Shown: positions 21,289 through 30,619, counted from the stretch's first letter. The stretch is 64,000 bases of DNA from JAEUOS01 sp031423955 (GCA_031423955.1 JANPGJ010000129.1:7621-71620), one strand, 5' to 3'. The notes: a model not told the origin generated them from the sequence alone. Made by a program: numbers and translations.

Positions 21289-21657
21289 ATGGCTCGTATC
21301 GCTGGCATCAACATTCCGAACCATCAGCATGCTCAAATCGCCTTGACCGCGATTTACGGCATAGGACGACCGCGCGCGCATGCAATCTGCGTGGCTGCAG
21401 GAGTGACCCCATCTTTCAAGATGAAAGATCTTACCGACGCTCAAGTGGACAAACTTCGGGAGCAGGTTGGCAAATTCATCGTGGAAGGTGACCTTCGTCG
21501 CGAAGTGACGATGAACATCAAGCGACTCATGGACCTCGGTTGTTATCGCGGAGTGCGCCATAAGCGTGGACTGCCAGTGCGCGGGCAACGCACCCGCACC
21601 AATGCACGAACCCGGAAGGGCCCGCGCAAGGCGCGCAACGCGATCGCTGGCAAATAG
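21289..21657 (+). CDS. rpsM: 30S ribosomal protein S13
   Basis: S13 is at the top of the 30S head; it contacts P-site tRNA and forms bridges to the 50S. The 122-residue protein begins MARIAGINIPNHQHAQIALT and carries the helix-two-turn-helix YGIGRPRAHAICVAAGV and the basic tail RGLPVRGQRTRTNARTRKGP. It follows rpmJ after 56 bases. Confidence 0.99.
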   Translation: MARIAGINIPNHQHAQIALTAIYGIGRPRAHAICVAAGVTPSFKMKDLTDAQVDKLREQVGKFIVEGDLRREVTMNIKRLMDLGCYRGVRHKRGLPVRGQRTRTNARTRKGPRKARNAIAGK

Positions 21658-21694
21658 GCAAGGCTGCAGTCCCATCGCTGGTTAGGAAATAATT

Positions 21695-22099
21695 ATGGCA
21701 ACCAACAAGCAACAGGCAGCATCCACGAGGGTGCGCAAGAAGGTCAAGAAGAACGTCGCGGAGGGCATTGCCCATATCCACGCGTCGTTTAATAACACAA
21801 TTATCACCATCACCGACCGCCAAGGCAACGCCCTGTCTTGGGCGACTTCCGGCGGCGCGGGTTTCAAGGGCTCGCGAAAGTCGACGCCTTTTGCCGCCCA
21901 GGTTGCTGCTGAGGCGGCAGGCAAGGTGGCCGTGGAATGTGGAGTGAAGAATCTCGAAGTGCGCATTAAGGGTCCGGGTCCTGGCCGCGAATCCTCGGTG
22001 CGCGCCTTGAACGCGCTGGGAATGAAAATTACCAGCATTACCGACGTGACGCCGGTACCGCACAACGGGTGCCGGCCTCCCAAAAGGCGGCGTATCTGA
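21695..22099 (+). CDS. rpsK: 30S ribosomal protein S11
   Basis: S11 forms part of the 30S platform and lines the E site and the mRNA Shine-Dalgarno channel. The 134-residue protein has GIAHIHASFNNTIITITDRQ, GGAGFKGSRKSTPFAAQVAA and the C-terminal DVTPVPHNGCRPPKRRRI. The N-terminal ~12 residues are variable as in other species. Confidence 0.99.
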   Translation: MATNKQQAASTRVRKKVKKNVAEGIAHIHASFNNTIITITDRQGNALSWATSGGAGFKGSRKSTPFAAQVAAEAAGKVAVECGVKNLEVRIKGPGPGRESSVRALNALGMKITSITDVTPVPHNGCRPPKRRRI

Positions 22100-22113
22100 G
22101 TCTTGGATGCGAT

Positions 22114-22156
22114 AAGCCGTCCTGCTACTTGACTGGGTGGGGCGGCTTCGCTCTTT
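22114..22156 (+). promoter_or_regulatory. Terminator-like hairpin between rpsK and rpsD
   Basis: AAGCCGTCC (22114-22122) can pair with GGGCGGCTT (22140-22148) over nine base pairs including one G-T wobble, with a 17-base loop, followed shortly by CTCTTTT. It lies in a 101-base spacer that is longer than others in the operon. It may attenuate or process the alpha operon message ahead of rpsD. This is structure only. Confidence 0.35.
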
Positions 22157-22200
22157 TGGCGTCGAACCCCGTTGTGATTGTTTATTGGGGAAATTGATCA

Positions 22201-22824
22201 ATGGCTCGTTATACCGGCCCTAAGTGCAAGCTCTCGCGCCGCGAGGGAACGGATTTGTTTCTCAAGAGTGCCCGCAAGGCATTCTCGGACAAATGTAAAT
22301 CGGAAGTCGCTCCTGGCCAGCATGGTCTGAAGTCGGGGCAGCGGCTGTCGGATTACGGCAAGCAGTTGCGCGAAAAACAGAAAGTCCGCCGCATGTACGG
22401 GGTCCTTGAGCGGCAGTTTCGGCGATATTATGCCGAGGCTGTGCGTCGTAAAGGCAATACCGGCGAAAACCTGTTGCACCTCCTTGAGACGCGTCTGGAC
22501 AATGTTGTATATCGCATGGGGTTCGGTTCCACTCGCGCCGAGGCTCGTCAGTTGGTAGGGCACAAGGCAATTGAAGTTAACGGCAAAACGATCAATATCG
22601 CTTCTGCGCAGATCAAGCCGGGCGACATCGTTGCCGTGCGTGAAAAATCGCGCGGTCAACTACGGATCAAGGATTCGGTCTCGCTGGCTGAGCAAGCCGG
22701 TCTCCCATCATGGGTCGAGGTTGATTCGGCGAAATTGCGGGGCACCTTCAAGTCGCTCCCGGATCGCGGAGAGATTGCTCAGGATGTCAACGAGAGTCTG
22801 GTGGTAGAGCTTTATTCGCGTTGA
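22201..22824 (+). CDS. rpsD: 30S ribosomal protein S4
   Basis: S4 is a primary 16S rRNA binder and, in E. coli, the translational repressor of the alpha operon. The 207-residue protein begins MARYTGPKCKLSRREGTDLF and contains the S4 RNA-binding domain with LLHLLETRLDNVVYRMGFG then TRAEARQLVGHKAIEVNGKT. The protein lacks the zinc-binding CXXC pairs. It ends about 50 bases before rpoA. Confidence 0.99.
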   Translation: MARYTGPKCKLSRREGTDLFLKSARKAFSDKCKSEVAPGQHGLKSGQRLSDYGKQLREKQKVRRMYGVLERQFRRYYAEAVRRKGNTGENLLHLLETRLDNVVYRMGFGSTRAEARQLVGHKAIEVNGKTINIASAQIKPGDIVAVREKSRGQLRIKDSVSLAEQAGLPSWVEVDSAKLRGTFKSLPDRGEIAQDVNESLVVELYSR

Positions 22825-22874
22825 TCGCGGGTTCCGGTGCAAACGCTGTTGAATATATTGATTGGAAGGATCAC

Positions 22875-23855
22875 ATGGCTAACACGGGTTTCTTGAAGCC
22901 GAAGATCGTCAACGTCGAAGGTGTAGGCCCTTCGCACGCTAAGGTCACGATGGAGCCGTTCGAGCGTGGATACGGGCATACACTCGGCAATGCGCTGCGC
23001 CGCGTGTTGTTGTCGTCGATGGATGGCTACGCGCCCACGGAAGTTACCATTGCAGGGGTGGTGCACGAGTATTCGACTCTCGAGGGTGTGCAGGAAGATG
23101 TCGTCGACATCCTGCTAAATCTCAAAGGCGTAGTGATGAAGCTTGAGGGGCGTGACGAAGTCATGCTTTTGCTCAAGAAATCCGGTGCCGGTGCAGTGAC
23201 CGCGGCGGATATCGAGATTCCGCATGATGTGACGATCATCAACCGTGACCATCACATCGCACATCTCGCCGGAAACGGAAAACTGGACATGCAGATCAAG
23301 GTCGAGCGCGGCCGCGGTTATGTGCCAGGCAATGTTCGCATCGTTGGCGATGAGGAAACCAAGACTATTGGCAAGATTGTGCTGGATGCGTCATACAGTC
23401 CGGTCAGGCGCGTTTCGTATGCGGTGGAGTCCGCCCGCGTCGAACAGCGTACTGACCTTGATCGACTGGTCGTTGATATTGAAACCAACGGTGTGATCGA
23501 GCCGGAAGATGCGGTTCGCCAGGCTGCTCGCATCCTGGTCGAGCAGTTGTCTGTCTTCGCAGCACTTGAGGGTACCAAGCCGCCGCCGCCAGGGAATACA
23601 CCGGTCAACATTGATCCGATTCTCCTTCGTCCAGTCGACGATCTCGAGCTGACTGTTCGTTCGGCAAATTGCCTCAAGGCCGAGAACATCTACTACATCG
23701 GCGATCTGATCCAGCGGACCGAGAATGAATTGCTCAAAACACCGAATCTTGGCCGCAAGTCGCTTAACGAAATCAAGGAAGTGCTCGCCTCGCGCGGCCT
23801 CACCCTCGGCATGAAGCTCGAGAACTGGCCGCCTGCGGGCCTCGAAAAAGCCTAA
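22875..23855 (+). CDS. rpoA: RNA polymerase alpha subunit
   Basis: The alpha dimer is the scaffold of RNA polymerase, and its C-terminal domain binds UP elements and activators. I start at ATG 22875 (326 residues), five bases after GGAAGGA; the frame is open further upstream but without similarity. The N-terminal domain has MEPFERGYGHTLGNALRRVL. The C-terminal domain has LRPVDDLELTVRSANCLKAE and LLKTPNLGRKSLNEIKEVLA. It is embedded in the alpha operon. Confidence 0.99.
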   Translation: MANTGFLKPKIVNVEGVGPSHAKVTMEPFERGYGHTLGNALRRVLLSSMDGYAPTEVTIAGVVHEYSTLEGVQEDVVDILLNLKGVVMKLEGRDEVMLLLKKSGAGAVTAADIEIPHDVTIINRDHHIAHLAGNGKLDMQIKVERGRGYVPGNVRIVGDEETKTIGKIVLDASYSPVRRVSYAVESARVEQRTDLDRLVVDIETNGVIEPEDAVRQAARILVEQLSVFAALEGTKPPPPGNTPVNIDPILLRPVDDLELTVRSANCLKAENIYYIGDLIQRTENELLKTPNLGRKSLNEIKEVLASRGLTLGMKLENWPPAGLEKA

Positions 23856-23875
23856 CGGAAGGACGGGGCTACAAC

Positions 23876-24265
23876 ATGCGTCACGGACACGGACTCAGAA
23901 AACTCAATCGCACATCGGCGCATCGTATCGCGATGCTACGGAACATGACGGTTTCTCTGCTCAAGCACGAGGTTATCAAGACCACGTTGCCGAAGGCCAA
24001 GGAACTGCGCATGATGGCTGAACCTATCATCACCCTCGGGAAAAAACCCTCATTGGCGAACAGGCGATTGGCATTTAGCCGCTTGCGTGACCGTGACATG
24101 GTGGTCAAACTGTTCGGGGAGCTTGGGCCCCGCTATGCGACTCGCAACGGGGGCTATCTGCGGATTCTCAAGTATGGCTTTCGCAAGGGGGACAACGCTC
24201 CAATGGCCTTGGTTGAACTTTTGGATCGACCTGATGCCGCGGCGCAGCCGACACCCGGCAACTGA
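23876..24265 (+). CDS. rplQ: 50S ribosomal protein L17
   Basis: L17 lies near the tunnel exit on the 50S. The 129-residue protein begins MRHGHGLRKLNRTSAHRIAM and contains RNMTVSLLKHEVIKTTLPKA and GGYLRILKYGFRKGDNAPMA. It is the last gene of the ribosomal cluster and is followed by a textbook intrinsic terminator. Confidence 0.99.
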   Translation: MRHGHGLRKLNRTSAHRIAMLRNMTVSLLKHEVIKTTLPKAKELRMMAEPIITLGKKPSLANRRLAFSRLRDRDMVVKLFGELGPRYATRNGGYLRILKYGFRKGDNAPMALVELLDRPDAAAQPTPGN

Positions 24266-24283
24266 GTTTCTTCAACGAATGGA

Positions 24284-24311
24284 GAAAAACCGGGCTAGCC
24301 CGGTTTTTTTT
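24284..24311 (+). terminator. Intrinsic terminator of the ribosomal cluster
   Basis: A perfect 16-base palindrome, ACCGGGCT with AGCCCGGT (24289-24304), is flanked by A-run and T-run (TTTTTTTT at 24304-24311). It begins soon after the rplQ stop, so it should end the alpha operon efficiently. Confidence 0.9.
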
Positions 24312-24641
24312 CGCGAAATGATATTGACGTCCACATCGAACATGGTGGTACTTGATGCAGCGGAAACAGCGGATGCAAATCACAAGCAATGGTCTCAAGG
24401 CCGCGAATGCAGCAGGTCCTGGTCACCCGCCCGATAAAAGGCTATTCCCGGCCATAAGTAAGTTGGGCTCGCCACGTGCCGCGTTGGAGACAGGCTGTAT
24501 TGCGGTGCGTACTCTCGCCGTATTATTTGTCTTCCGGGCGGTCGCGTCGAGCTTCAAGCCAACAACCTCCTGAAACGGCGCCAGGTTTGGGAACATCCCG
24601 GTCGCGACTGGCGATCGCACAGGATTCCAGGAGAAACCGGC
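24312..24641 (+). other. Non-coding stretch before cutA
   Basis: About 330 bases between the rplQ terminator and cutA contain no open frame with family similarity on either strand and no RNA gene that I recognise. A ribosome-binding site (CCAGGAGAAA) is present at its end for cutA, whose promoter must lie in this interval, but no hexamer pair stands out. Confidence 0.5.
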
Positions 24642-24962
24642 ATGGGAAATGTGTGGTTGGTTTTTTGCAACGTACCCGACATGGAGATTGCCAAGTCGAT
24701 CGCCACTAAGCTGGTGGAATCCCGCGCAGCTGCGTGCGTTAGCATCGGTGCCCGAATCCAATCGATATATCGCTGGCAGGGAGCGCTTGAGGAGGCGGAT
24801 GAGATTCAACTCACCATCAAGATCAATTCAGCCAATTTTGAGGCGGTCGAAACCATCATTCGCACAAATCATCCCTATCAACTCCCTGAAATCCTCGCCG
24901 TGCCGGTCGTTAAGGGATTGACAGCATATCTAGAGTGGGTCTCCGACGAATCGAATCCTTGA
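24642..24962 (+). CDS. cutA: CutA divalent-cation tolerance protein
   Basis: CutA is a small trimeric protein with a ferredoxin-like fold related in shape to PII, linked to copper tolerance, with an uncertain molecular role. The 106-residue protein matches the family over its whole length: VFCNVPDMEIAKSIATKLVE, RAAACVSIGARIQSIYRWQG and NHPYQLPEILAVPVVKGL. Its ATG follows a good AGGAG site. cutA downstream of the ribosomal cluster is common in betaproteobacteria. It is convergent with hemB. Confidence 0.95.
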   Translation: MGNVWLVFCNVPDMEIAKSIATKLVESRAAACVSIGARIQSIYRWQGALEEADEIQLTIKINSANFEAVETIIRTNHPYQLPEILAVPVVKGLTAYLEWVSDESNP

Positions 24963-25057
24963 ACCGCGATTCAGCCGATGCCATCCACCTCGAGGCAGAT
25001 CCTCAACAAAAGTGCGATGAATCGGCGTTCCTTGGCAATCACCAGTTGCCTGAATCG

Positions 25058-26083
25058 CTACCCGTGGGTGTCATCACGCAGCCATCGGGCAGCATCCAGC
25101 GCAAAGTAGGTCAGGATACCGTCCGCACCGGCCCGCTTGAAGGCAAGCAATGCTTCCATCGCCACGCTCCGTTCATCCAGCCAGCCGTTCTGTGCCGCTG
25201 CTTTCAGCATAGCATACTCGCCACTGACCTGGTAGACAAACGTTGGAGCTCGGAACTCCTCCTTTACCCTGCGGACAATGTCGAGGTACGGCATGCCCGG
25301 CTTGACCATGATCATGTCCGCGCCCTCAGCCAGATCCAGCCCGGCCTCCCACAGGGCTTCGTCGGAGTTGCCTGGATTCATCTGGTAGGTCTTCTTGTTC
25401 GAGGCTCCAAGATTTCTCGCCGAGCCAACCGCATCGCGAAAAGGGCCGTAGAACGCAGAAGCATATTTCGCTGAATAGGCCATGATCTGGGTGAGTTCAT
25501 GCCCAGCGGCGTCTAGCGCCCGCCGGATCGCGCCAATCCGGCCATCCATCATGTCGGAGGGCGCAACGATATCGACGCCTGCCGCCGCCTGTACCACGGC
25601 CTGCCGGCACAGAATCTCGACGGTGACCTCATTTCGAATATAGCCTTGCTGGTCGATCACCCCGTCCTGGCCGTGGGTTGTATATGGATCGAGCGCTATA
25701 TCGCACAACACGCCAAGCTCCGGGAAATGCTTCTTGAGGGCGGTCACTGCGCGTGGTACCAAGCCGTCCGGATTCTCAGCTTCAATTCCATCGAGACTTT
25801 TCCTTGCCTGGTCGATCACCGGAAACAAGGCCATGCATGGCACGCCCAGCCGCAAGGTATGTTCGGCTCTAAGAAGAAGTTCATCGATCGTGCAGCGTGA
25901 AACCCCGGGCATTGACGCCACCGATTGGATCACCTTCGAGCCTACATCCCTGTCGTCCAGAACGAACACCGGATAGATGAGGTCGCTCGTGGTAAGTACA
26001 TGCTCCTGAACCAGACGTCGCGCGAATTCAGTCCGCCGATTGCGCCGCATTCTCCGTTCCGGAAAACTGCCCAATATTTTCAT
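25058..26083 (-). CDS. hemB: Delta-aminolevulinic acid dehydratase (porphobilinogen synthase)
   Basis: HemB condenses two 5-aminolevulinate molecules into porphobilinogen, the second common step of heme synthesis. The 341-residue length is normal. The two Schiff-base lysines are in SAKYASAFYGPFRDA and MIMVKPGMPYLDIV. The metal-binding loop reads CDIALDPYTTHGQDGVID, with Asp where zinc enzymes have Cys, so this is the Asp-rich, magnesium/potassium-type enzyme. It lies downstream of engB on the same strand, 130 bases apart. Confidence 0.98.
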   Translation of the reverse strand: MKILGSFPERRMRRNRRTEFARRLVQEHVLTTSDLIYPVFVLDDRDVGSKVIQSVASMPGVSRCTIDELLLRAEHTLRLGVPCMALFPVIDQARKSLDGIEAENPDGLVPRAVTALKKHFPELGVLCDIALDPYTTHGQDGVIDQQGYIRNEVTVEILCRQAVVQAAAGVDIVAPSDMMDGRIGAIRRALDAAGHELTQIMAYSAKYASAFYGPFRDAVGSARNLGASNKKTYQMNPGNSDEALWEAGLDLAEGADMIMVKPGMPYLDIVRRVKEEFRAPTFVYQVSGEYAMLKAAAQNGWLDERSVAMEALLAFKRAGADGILTYFALDAARWLRDDTHG

Positions 26084-26213
26084 TTGCTCAATTCCAAGGA
26101 TTCATAAATGTTGCTTGAAACGCATCGTGTCGTGATGACAACACTGCAATCAGGTCCCAACCTCGCGTTGCATCGCGATCACAACTTACGAAGCACAAGT
26201 TTTCGGGCAACCG

Positions 26214-26891
26214 TCACGGCCCCGGATGCGCTACTCGTGCCGCCTCAAGCTCCTCCCCGGGCTTGGGAGGCAGTTTCGGCGCGCGTGCGCCCGGCAATTC
26301 AACCCCAAGCCACCTGCCGATAACAGATTCAACCTCCCTGGTGCCGGTTTTTTTCAGGCTCGAGAAAAGACTTGCGCTGTGTCCTGTGCCCCAACTGGAA
26401 AGTTCGTCGCGTACCGATTTCAGTGTCATTGCCTGCTCGCTGCGCCCAAGCTTGTCCGACTTCGTCAGCAACACATGGATCGGTCGCCCTCTGGGGGTAA
26501 ACCATTCCAGCATTTGCAAGTCGAGTTCAGTAAACGGTCGTCGGGCATCCATGATCAGAATCAAGCCTGCCAAGGGTTCACGTGTTTCAAGGTAGGCGCC
26601 AAGAAAAATCCGCCATCGCTTCTGTTCGGTTTTTTGTACCTTGGCATAACCATAGCCCGGCAGATCAACCAAAAACTTGTCGTCGCCAATACCGAAGTAG
26701 TTTATCTGCTGGGTCCGGCCAGGCGTTTTGCTGGTGAAGGCCAAGCGGCGCTGGTTGGCCAAGGTATTGATCGCACTTGATTTGCCGGCGTTCGAACGGC
26801 CAGCGAAGGCTACTTCGCCAGCCGAATGAAAAGAAAGGTCTCGCATGGAAGCGGCGGTGGTGAAGAACGCAGCGCGGTGCAGGAATGACAT
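26214..26891 (-). CDS. engB: Ribosome biogenesis GTPase EngB (YihA/YsxC)
   Basis: EngB is a small GTPase needed for late assembly of the 50S subunit. The 225 residues carry G1 GRSNAGKSS, switch region TPGRTQQINYF, G3 DLPGYGYAK and G4 LLTKSDKLGR. The C-terminal tail after ~205 is Pro/Glu/Ala-rich and variable. It is divergent from cytochrome c4 across 207 bases, a pairing seen in many betaproteobacteria. Confidence 0.97.
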   Translation of the reverse strand: MSFLHRAAFFTTAASMRDLSFHSAGEVAFAGRSNAGKSSAINTLANQRRLAFTSKTPGRTQQINYFGIGDDKFLVDLPGYGYAKVQKTEQKRWRIFLGAYLETREPLAGLILIMDARRPFTELDLQMLEWFTPRGRPIHVLLTKSDKLGRSEQAMTLKSVRDELSSWGTGHSASLFSSLKKTGTREVESVIGRWLGVELPGARAPKLPPKPGEELEAARVAHPGP

Positions 26892-27028
26892 GGATCCCGA
26901 TTCGAGTTTGTCGTGTTAAAAAATGTGCCAGGGGCCCGGCTACGCCGGCCTGATGGCGGGCCGTGGACCACATTGCCGGAATGCACCATACCGGCGACGG
27001 ATTGCACGCGCCGGGTGCGATACGGCAA

Positions 27029-27057
27029 CTGTCATAGAGTTGGAGTTGCGATAGAAT
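27029..27057 (+). promoter_or_regulatory. Sigma70-like promoter of the cytochrome c4 gene
   Basis: CTGTCA (27029-27034), a 17-base spacer and TAGAAT (27052-27057) form a fair promoter 41 bases before the ATG of the cytochrome gene, in the spacer divergent from engB. Prediction by consensus only. Confidence 0.5.
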
Positions 27058-27098
27058 AACGGGTTTGATGAATTGATGTTCAGCGATCGACCAAGCCC

Positions 27099-27737
27099 AT
27101 GAAATCCGCTCTCGCAACTGTCATTGTGTTACTCGTCGCATCGCACGCGGCTATTGCCGCAGACGCCAAATCGACGCCGAAGGCTGATTCGGCCCGTGGG
27201 GCGCAGGTTGCGACGCAGGTTTGCGCTGCCTGCCACAACCCGGACGGCAACAGCGCTGCTTCTGCGAACCCGAAACTTGCAGGCCAGCATCCAGAATATC
27301 TCGCCAAACAATTGGCCGATTTCAAGGCAAACAAGACGCGAAAGACCGCAGTCATGATGGGCTTCGCCGGCGGATTGTCGGATGCCGACATGCGCAACGT
27401 TGCTGCGTACTACGCCGAGCAGAAGCCAAAGGAAGGCGCGGCCCGCAATGTTGTCGCGGCCAAGCTAGGCGAGAAGATTTATCGAGGAGGCATTCCAGAG
27501 AAAGGCGTAGCAGCCTGCGCGGGCTGCCACGGGCCTGCCGGCACGGGTATTCCGGCACAATATCCGCGTCTCGCCGGCCAGTGGGCGGAATACACCAAGC
27601 TACAGTTGAACAATTTTCGGATCGGCGAGCGCTCGAACGACCCTGCCGGCATGATGAGAGGTGTCGCCGGAAAGATGTCCGACAAGGAGATCGATGCAGT
27701 AGCTGATTACGTGGCCGGACTCAAGTACGCCAACTGA
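27099..27737 (+). CDS. Diheme cytochrome c4
   Basis: This is a periplasmic electron carrier of the cytochrome c4 family, which passes electrons to terminal oxidases. A signal peptide (residues ~1-21, ending HAAIAAD) is followed by two similar c-type domains. Heme sites are Cys42-Ala-Ala-Cys45-His46 and Cys140-Ala-Gly-Cys143-His144. Methionine ligands are probably in TAVMMGFAGGLSDADM and AGMMRGVAGKMSD. The 212-residue length fits the family. The cytochrome-maturation genes resB/ccsA that often follow it are absent here. Confidence 0.95.
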   Translation: MKSALATVIVLLVASHAAIAADAKSTPKADSARGAQVATQVCAACHNPDGNSAASANPKLAGQHPEYLAKQLADFKANKTRKTAVMMGFAGGLSDADMRNVAAYYAEQKPKEGAARNVVAAKLGEKIYRGGIPEKGVAACAGCHGPAGTGIPAQYPRLAGQWAEYTKLQLNNFRIGERSNDPAGMMRGVAGKMSDKEIDAVADYVAGLKYAN

Positions 27738-28149
27738 ACCGGCGGTAGTCGCCGCTGAGCGGTGCTCAGGCGTTAGCGGCACCGCTTCAACTGCGGGCAG
27801 AGGATGTGGCCGAGCGGTGCGGCTCGTAGGCTGGCCGCGCGCTGTGTGAGACTTGCTAAAACCCGATCAACAGCAAGGCGGCCCGCGGGCCGCCTTTTGC
27901 TTCAGTAGCCGGATCATTTTTTTGGAACTCGCGCGCGTTTTGGTCGGCGATGCCGCATCGTGCACCTCGATCGCTCAGGTAGGTATATGACCTCGACCGA
28001 GCCCGCCTTCCCTCCATTGGTCCGCGCAGATGGGCGTCTGAACTTTGGCTCCCGACCGCACACGGCAGGAACGTTTCAGCAGCCTCATTTGATGATCGTT
28101 GGTGTAACCGGAATGTCGTCGGTGTTCAACAGCGGCAGGGAAGTCATAG
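27738..28149 (+). other. Intergenic region with hairpins and terminator
   Basis: This 412-base gap holds two small stem-loops directly after the cytochrome stop (GGCG/CGCC at 27741-27753 and GCGGTGC/GCACCGC at 27759-27785) and the intrinsic terminator at 27875-27898. The remainder (27900-28149) contains one short open frame without family similarity, which I do not regard as a gene. The flavoprotein promoter must lie here but is not obvious. Confidence 0.5.
27875..27898 (+). terminator. Intrinsic terminator after cytochrome c4
   Basis: A perfect 22-base palindrome, AAGGCGGCCCG with its complement (27875-27896), ends in TTTT. The very stable GC-rich stem with short T-run is a good terminator, 138 bases downstream of the cytochrome stop. 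Confidence 0.75.
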
Positions 28150-29346
28150 ATGTCGCTATTTGATGTTGCCGTCATTGGCGCAGGTGCTGCGGGGATGATG
28201 TGTGCTGCGGTGGCTGGCCAGCGTGGCAAGCGCGTCGTCTTGATCGAGCACACCCGTTCGCCGGGTGAAAAAATCCGGATCTCCGGTGGGGGGCGGTCCA
28301 ATTTCACAAACCTGGGTGCCGGCCCGGAAAACTTTCTTTCAGGCAATCCAAGCTTTTGCAGATCAGCTCTCGCCGGATATTCGCCACAGGATTTCGTTGC
28401 CTTGGTACGACGTCATGGCATCAAGTTTCATGAAAAGCATCTTGGCCAGTTGTTTTGCGATGAGTCGGCGACACAAATCGTCGACATGTTGCGAACGGAG
28501 TGCGACGTGGGTGGGGTTGACTGGCACCTTGCTTGCCCGATATCCGACATTGGTCAGGAGAACGGCGGTTACTTGATTGGCACGGCTGCTGGGTCCCTGG
28601 CCGCGCGCAAGCTGGTGGTGGCGACCGGCGGGCTTTCAATTCCGAAGATCGGCGCCTCGGATCTGGGCTATCGCATTGCCCGGCAATTTGGCATACGGGT
28701 CCTTGAGCCGCGACCGGGATTGGTCCCCCTTGTATTCGACACTGCCACCTGGGACCCATTGGTCGAGATGGCGGGCCTGTCGGTTGACGCCGAGATGGCG
28801 TGCCAGGGCGGTTTTGGGCGCGCACATTTTCGCGAGGATCTGCTCTTTACCCATCGTGGCTTTTCCGGCCCGGCGGCGCTTCAGGTTTCCAGCTACTGGC
28901 AGCCAGGCAAGCCGCTTGCGATAAACCTCACACCGGATGTCGATTGGGCGCAACTGGTGGAAAACAAGGGGGCGTATCGCGGCAGTGCTGCGAGTGTGCT
29001 CACGAAGTGGATGCCGCGGCGCCTGGCAGAGCATTTTGCGACAACGTCGCTGACCCCTGAGCTGATGAGTCGCCCGTTGGCGGACTTGCCCGACAAGGTG
29101 CTGCGCGCGCTGGCGTCGAAGGTGTCCGAATGGCAAATCATTCCGAGCGGAACGGAAGGGTTCCGCAAAGCGGAAGTCACCGTTGGTGGTGTCGATACGC
29201 GCGATCTTTCGTCGCAAACGATGGAAGCACGCAAGGTTCCGGGTCTGTACTTCATCGGCGAGGTGGTCGACGTTACTGGCTGGCTTGGCGGTTACAACTT
29301 TCAGTGGGCCTGGGCATCGGCGATCGCCTGCGCAAAATCACTGTGA
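28150..29346 (+). CDS. FAD-dependent oxidoreductase, YhiN/HI0933 family
   Basis: This is a flavoprotein of the HI0933/YhiN family, whose physiological substrate is not firmly known. The FAD dinucleotide-binding motif is DVAVIGAGAAGMMCAAVAG at residues ~5-23. The family motifs GEKIRISGGGRSNFTN and LVVATGGLSIPKIGASDLGY follow, and the C-terminal FAD contact VVDVTGWLGGYNFQWAWASA. The 398-residue length is typical. It is convergent with lysA; only 19 bases separate their 3' ends. Confidence 0.93.
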   Translation: MSLFDVAVIGAGAAGMMCAAVAGQRGKRVVLIEHTRSPGEKIRISGGGRSNFTNLGAGPENFLSGNPSFCRSALAGYSPQDFVALVRRHGIKFHEKHLGQLFCDESATQIVDMLRTECDVGGVDWHLACPISDIGQENGGYLIGTAAGSLAARKLVVATGGLSIPKIGASDLGYRIARQFGIRVLEPRPGLVPLVFDTATWDPLVEMAGLSVDAEMACQGGFGRAHFREDLLFTHRGFSGPAALQVSSYWQPGKPLAINLTPDVDWAQLVENKGAYRGSAASVLTKWMPRRLAEHFATTSLTPELMSRPLADLPDKVLRALASKVSEWQIIPSGTEGFRKAEVTVGGVDTRDLSSQTMEARKVPGLYFIGEVVDVTGWLGGYNFQWAWASAIACAKSL

Positions 29347-29365
29347 AGAATCCCCGCTTCGAGCC

Positions 29366-30619
29366 TCAACCTGGGACACGCTCGAGCGCGTAAATGTCCT
29401 CTGTTTTTTCGCGCAACCGTACGACCGTGAATCGATCGCCATCGACCATTACTTCGGCCGCGCGCGGGCGTGTGTTGTAGTTTGATGCCATGACCATGCC
29501 ATATGCGCCTGCCGACATCACGGCCAGCAGGTCACCTTCGTTGATCGCGAGATTCCGGCCTTTGCCAAGGAAGTCGCCGGATTCGCAGACGGGGCCCACC
29601 ACATCGTATGTTGTGGCGGCACGATCCCTTCGATTCACCGCGAGGATCTCATGGTGTGCCGCATACAAAGCCGGGCGCAACAGATCATTCATCGCGGCGT
29701 CAACAACCGCGAAATTTTTTGCCGCCCCTGTTTTGAGGATTTCGACGCGGGTGAGCAGAACCCCGGCATTGCCTACCAGATTGCGGCCGGGCTCAAACAT
29801 CAGTTTCAGTCGGCGTCCGCTGACGCGGCGCAGGACTTCCCGCATGTACGCCCCCGGATCGGGCGCGACTTCGTCGTTGTAGCGGATCCCGAGGCCGCCG
29901 CCGAGGTCGAGATGGCCCACCATGATCCCTTCGGTCGCCAGTGCGTCGATCAGCACCAGCATCTTGTCGAGGGCTTCATACAGGGGCGCGGGATCGGTGA
30001 GTTGGGAGCCGATATGGCAATCAATGCCGGCGATCCGGATGTTCGCCATTCCGGCTGCACGGCGATACAACTCGACCGCAGTGTGAAGTTCGACCCCGAA
30101 TTTGCTCTCTTTCAGACCAGTGGAGATATAGGGATGTGTCCCGGCGTCAACATCAGGGTTGACTCGCAGCGAAATAGGCGCCCGCTGCCCGGTGACCGCG
30201 GCCATTCGGTTGACCCGATCAAGCTCGGAGCCGGACTCGATATTGAAGCAAAAGACATTGTGCATCAGCGCGAATGCAATTTCGCCATCGGTCTTGCCTA
30301 CACCGGAGAAAATGACTTTCGTGGGATCACCGCCCGCGGCGATCACGCGTTTGAGCTCGCCACCGGAAACGATATCGAATCCAGCGCCCAGTCGGGCAAA
30401 GGTATTGAGGACGGCGAGATTTGAATTGGCCTTCATGGCATAGCAAACCAACGCGTCATGACCGACGAGTTCCGCGGTGAAATCAGACCAGGCGGCGGTC
30501 AACGCTGCGCGAGAATAAATATACGTCGGCGTTCCGTGCGCGGCCGCGATTTGCGCAAGTGGCACATCCTCGACGTGCAATTGGCCCTGGCGATACTCGA
30601 AAAATCGAAACGGCGTCAT
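29366..30619 (-). CDS. lysA: Diaminopimelate decarboxylase
   Basis: LysA is the PLP enzyme that decarboxylates meso-diaminopimelate to lysine, the last step of lysine synthesis. The PLP lysine is in VCYAMKANSN (about residue 63). The glycine-rich phosphate site GGGLGIRY, the substrate loop EPGRNLVGNAG and the dimer-interface Cys in CESGDFLGKGR are present. The length of 417 is usual. The ATG overlaps the stop of lptM by four bases on the same strand, giving a coupled lptM-lysA unit. Confidence 0.98.
   Translation of the reverse strand: MTPFRFFEYRQGQLHVEDVPLAQIAAAHGTPTYIYSRAALTAAWSDFTAELVGHDALVCYAMKANSNLAVLNTFARLGAGFDIVSGGELKRVIAAGGDPTKVIFSGVGKTDGEIAFALMHNVFCFNIESGSELDRVNRMAAVTGQRAPISLRVNPDVDAGTHPYISTGLKESKFGVELHTAVELYRRAAGMANIRIAGIDCHIGSQLTDPAPLYEALDKMLVLIDALATEGIMVGHLDLGGGLGIRYNDEVAPDPGAYMREVLRRVSGRRLKLMFEPGRNLVGNAGVLLTRVEILKTGAAKNFAVVDAAMNDLLRPALYAAHHEILAVNRRDRAATTYDVVGPVCESGDFLGKGRNLAINEGDLLAVMSAGAYGMVMASNYNTRPRAAEVMVDGDRFTVVRLREKTEDIYALERVPG

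Noticed and set aside
27960..28163. 67-codon frame before the flavoprotein gene
   Set aside because: No ribosome-binding site or domain; it overlaps the start of the real gene in another frame.
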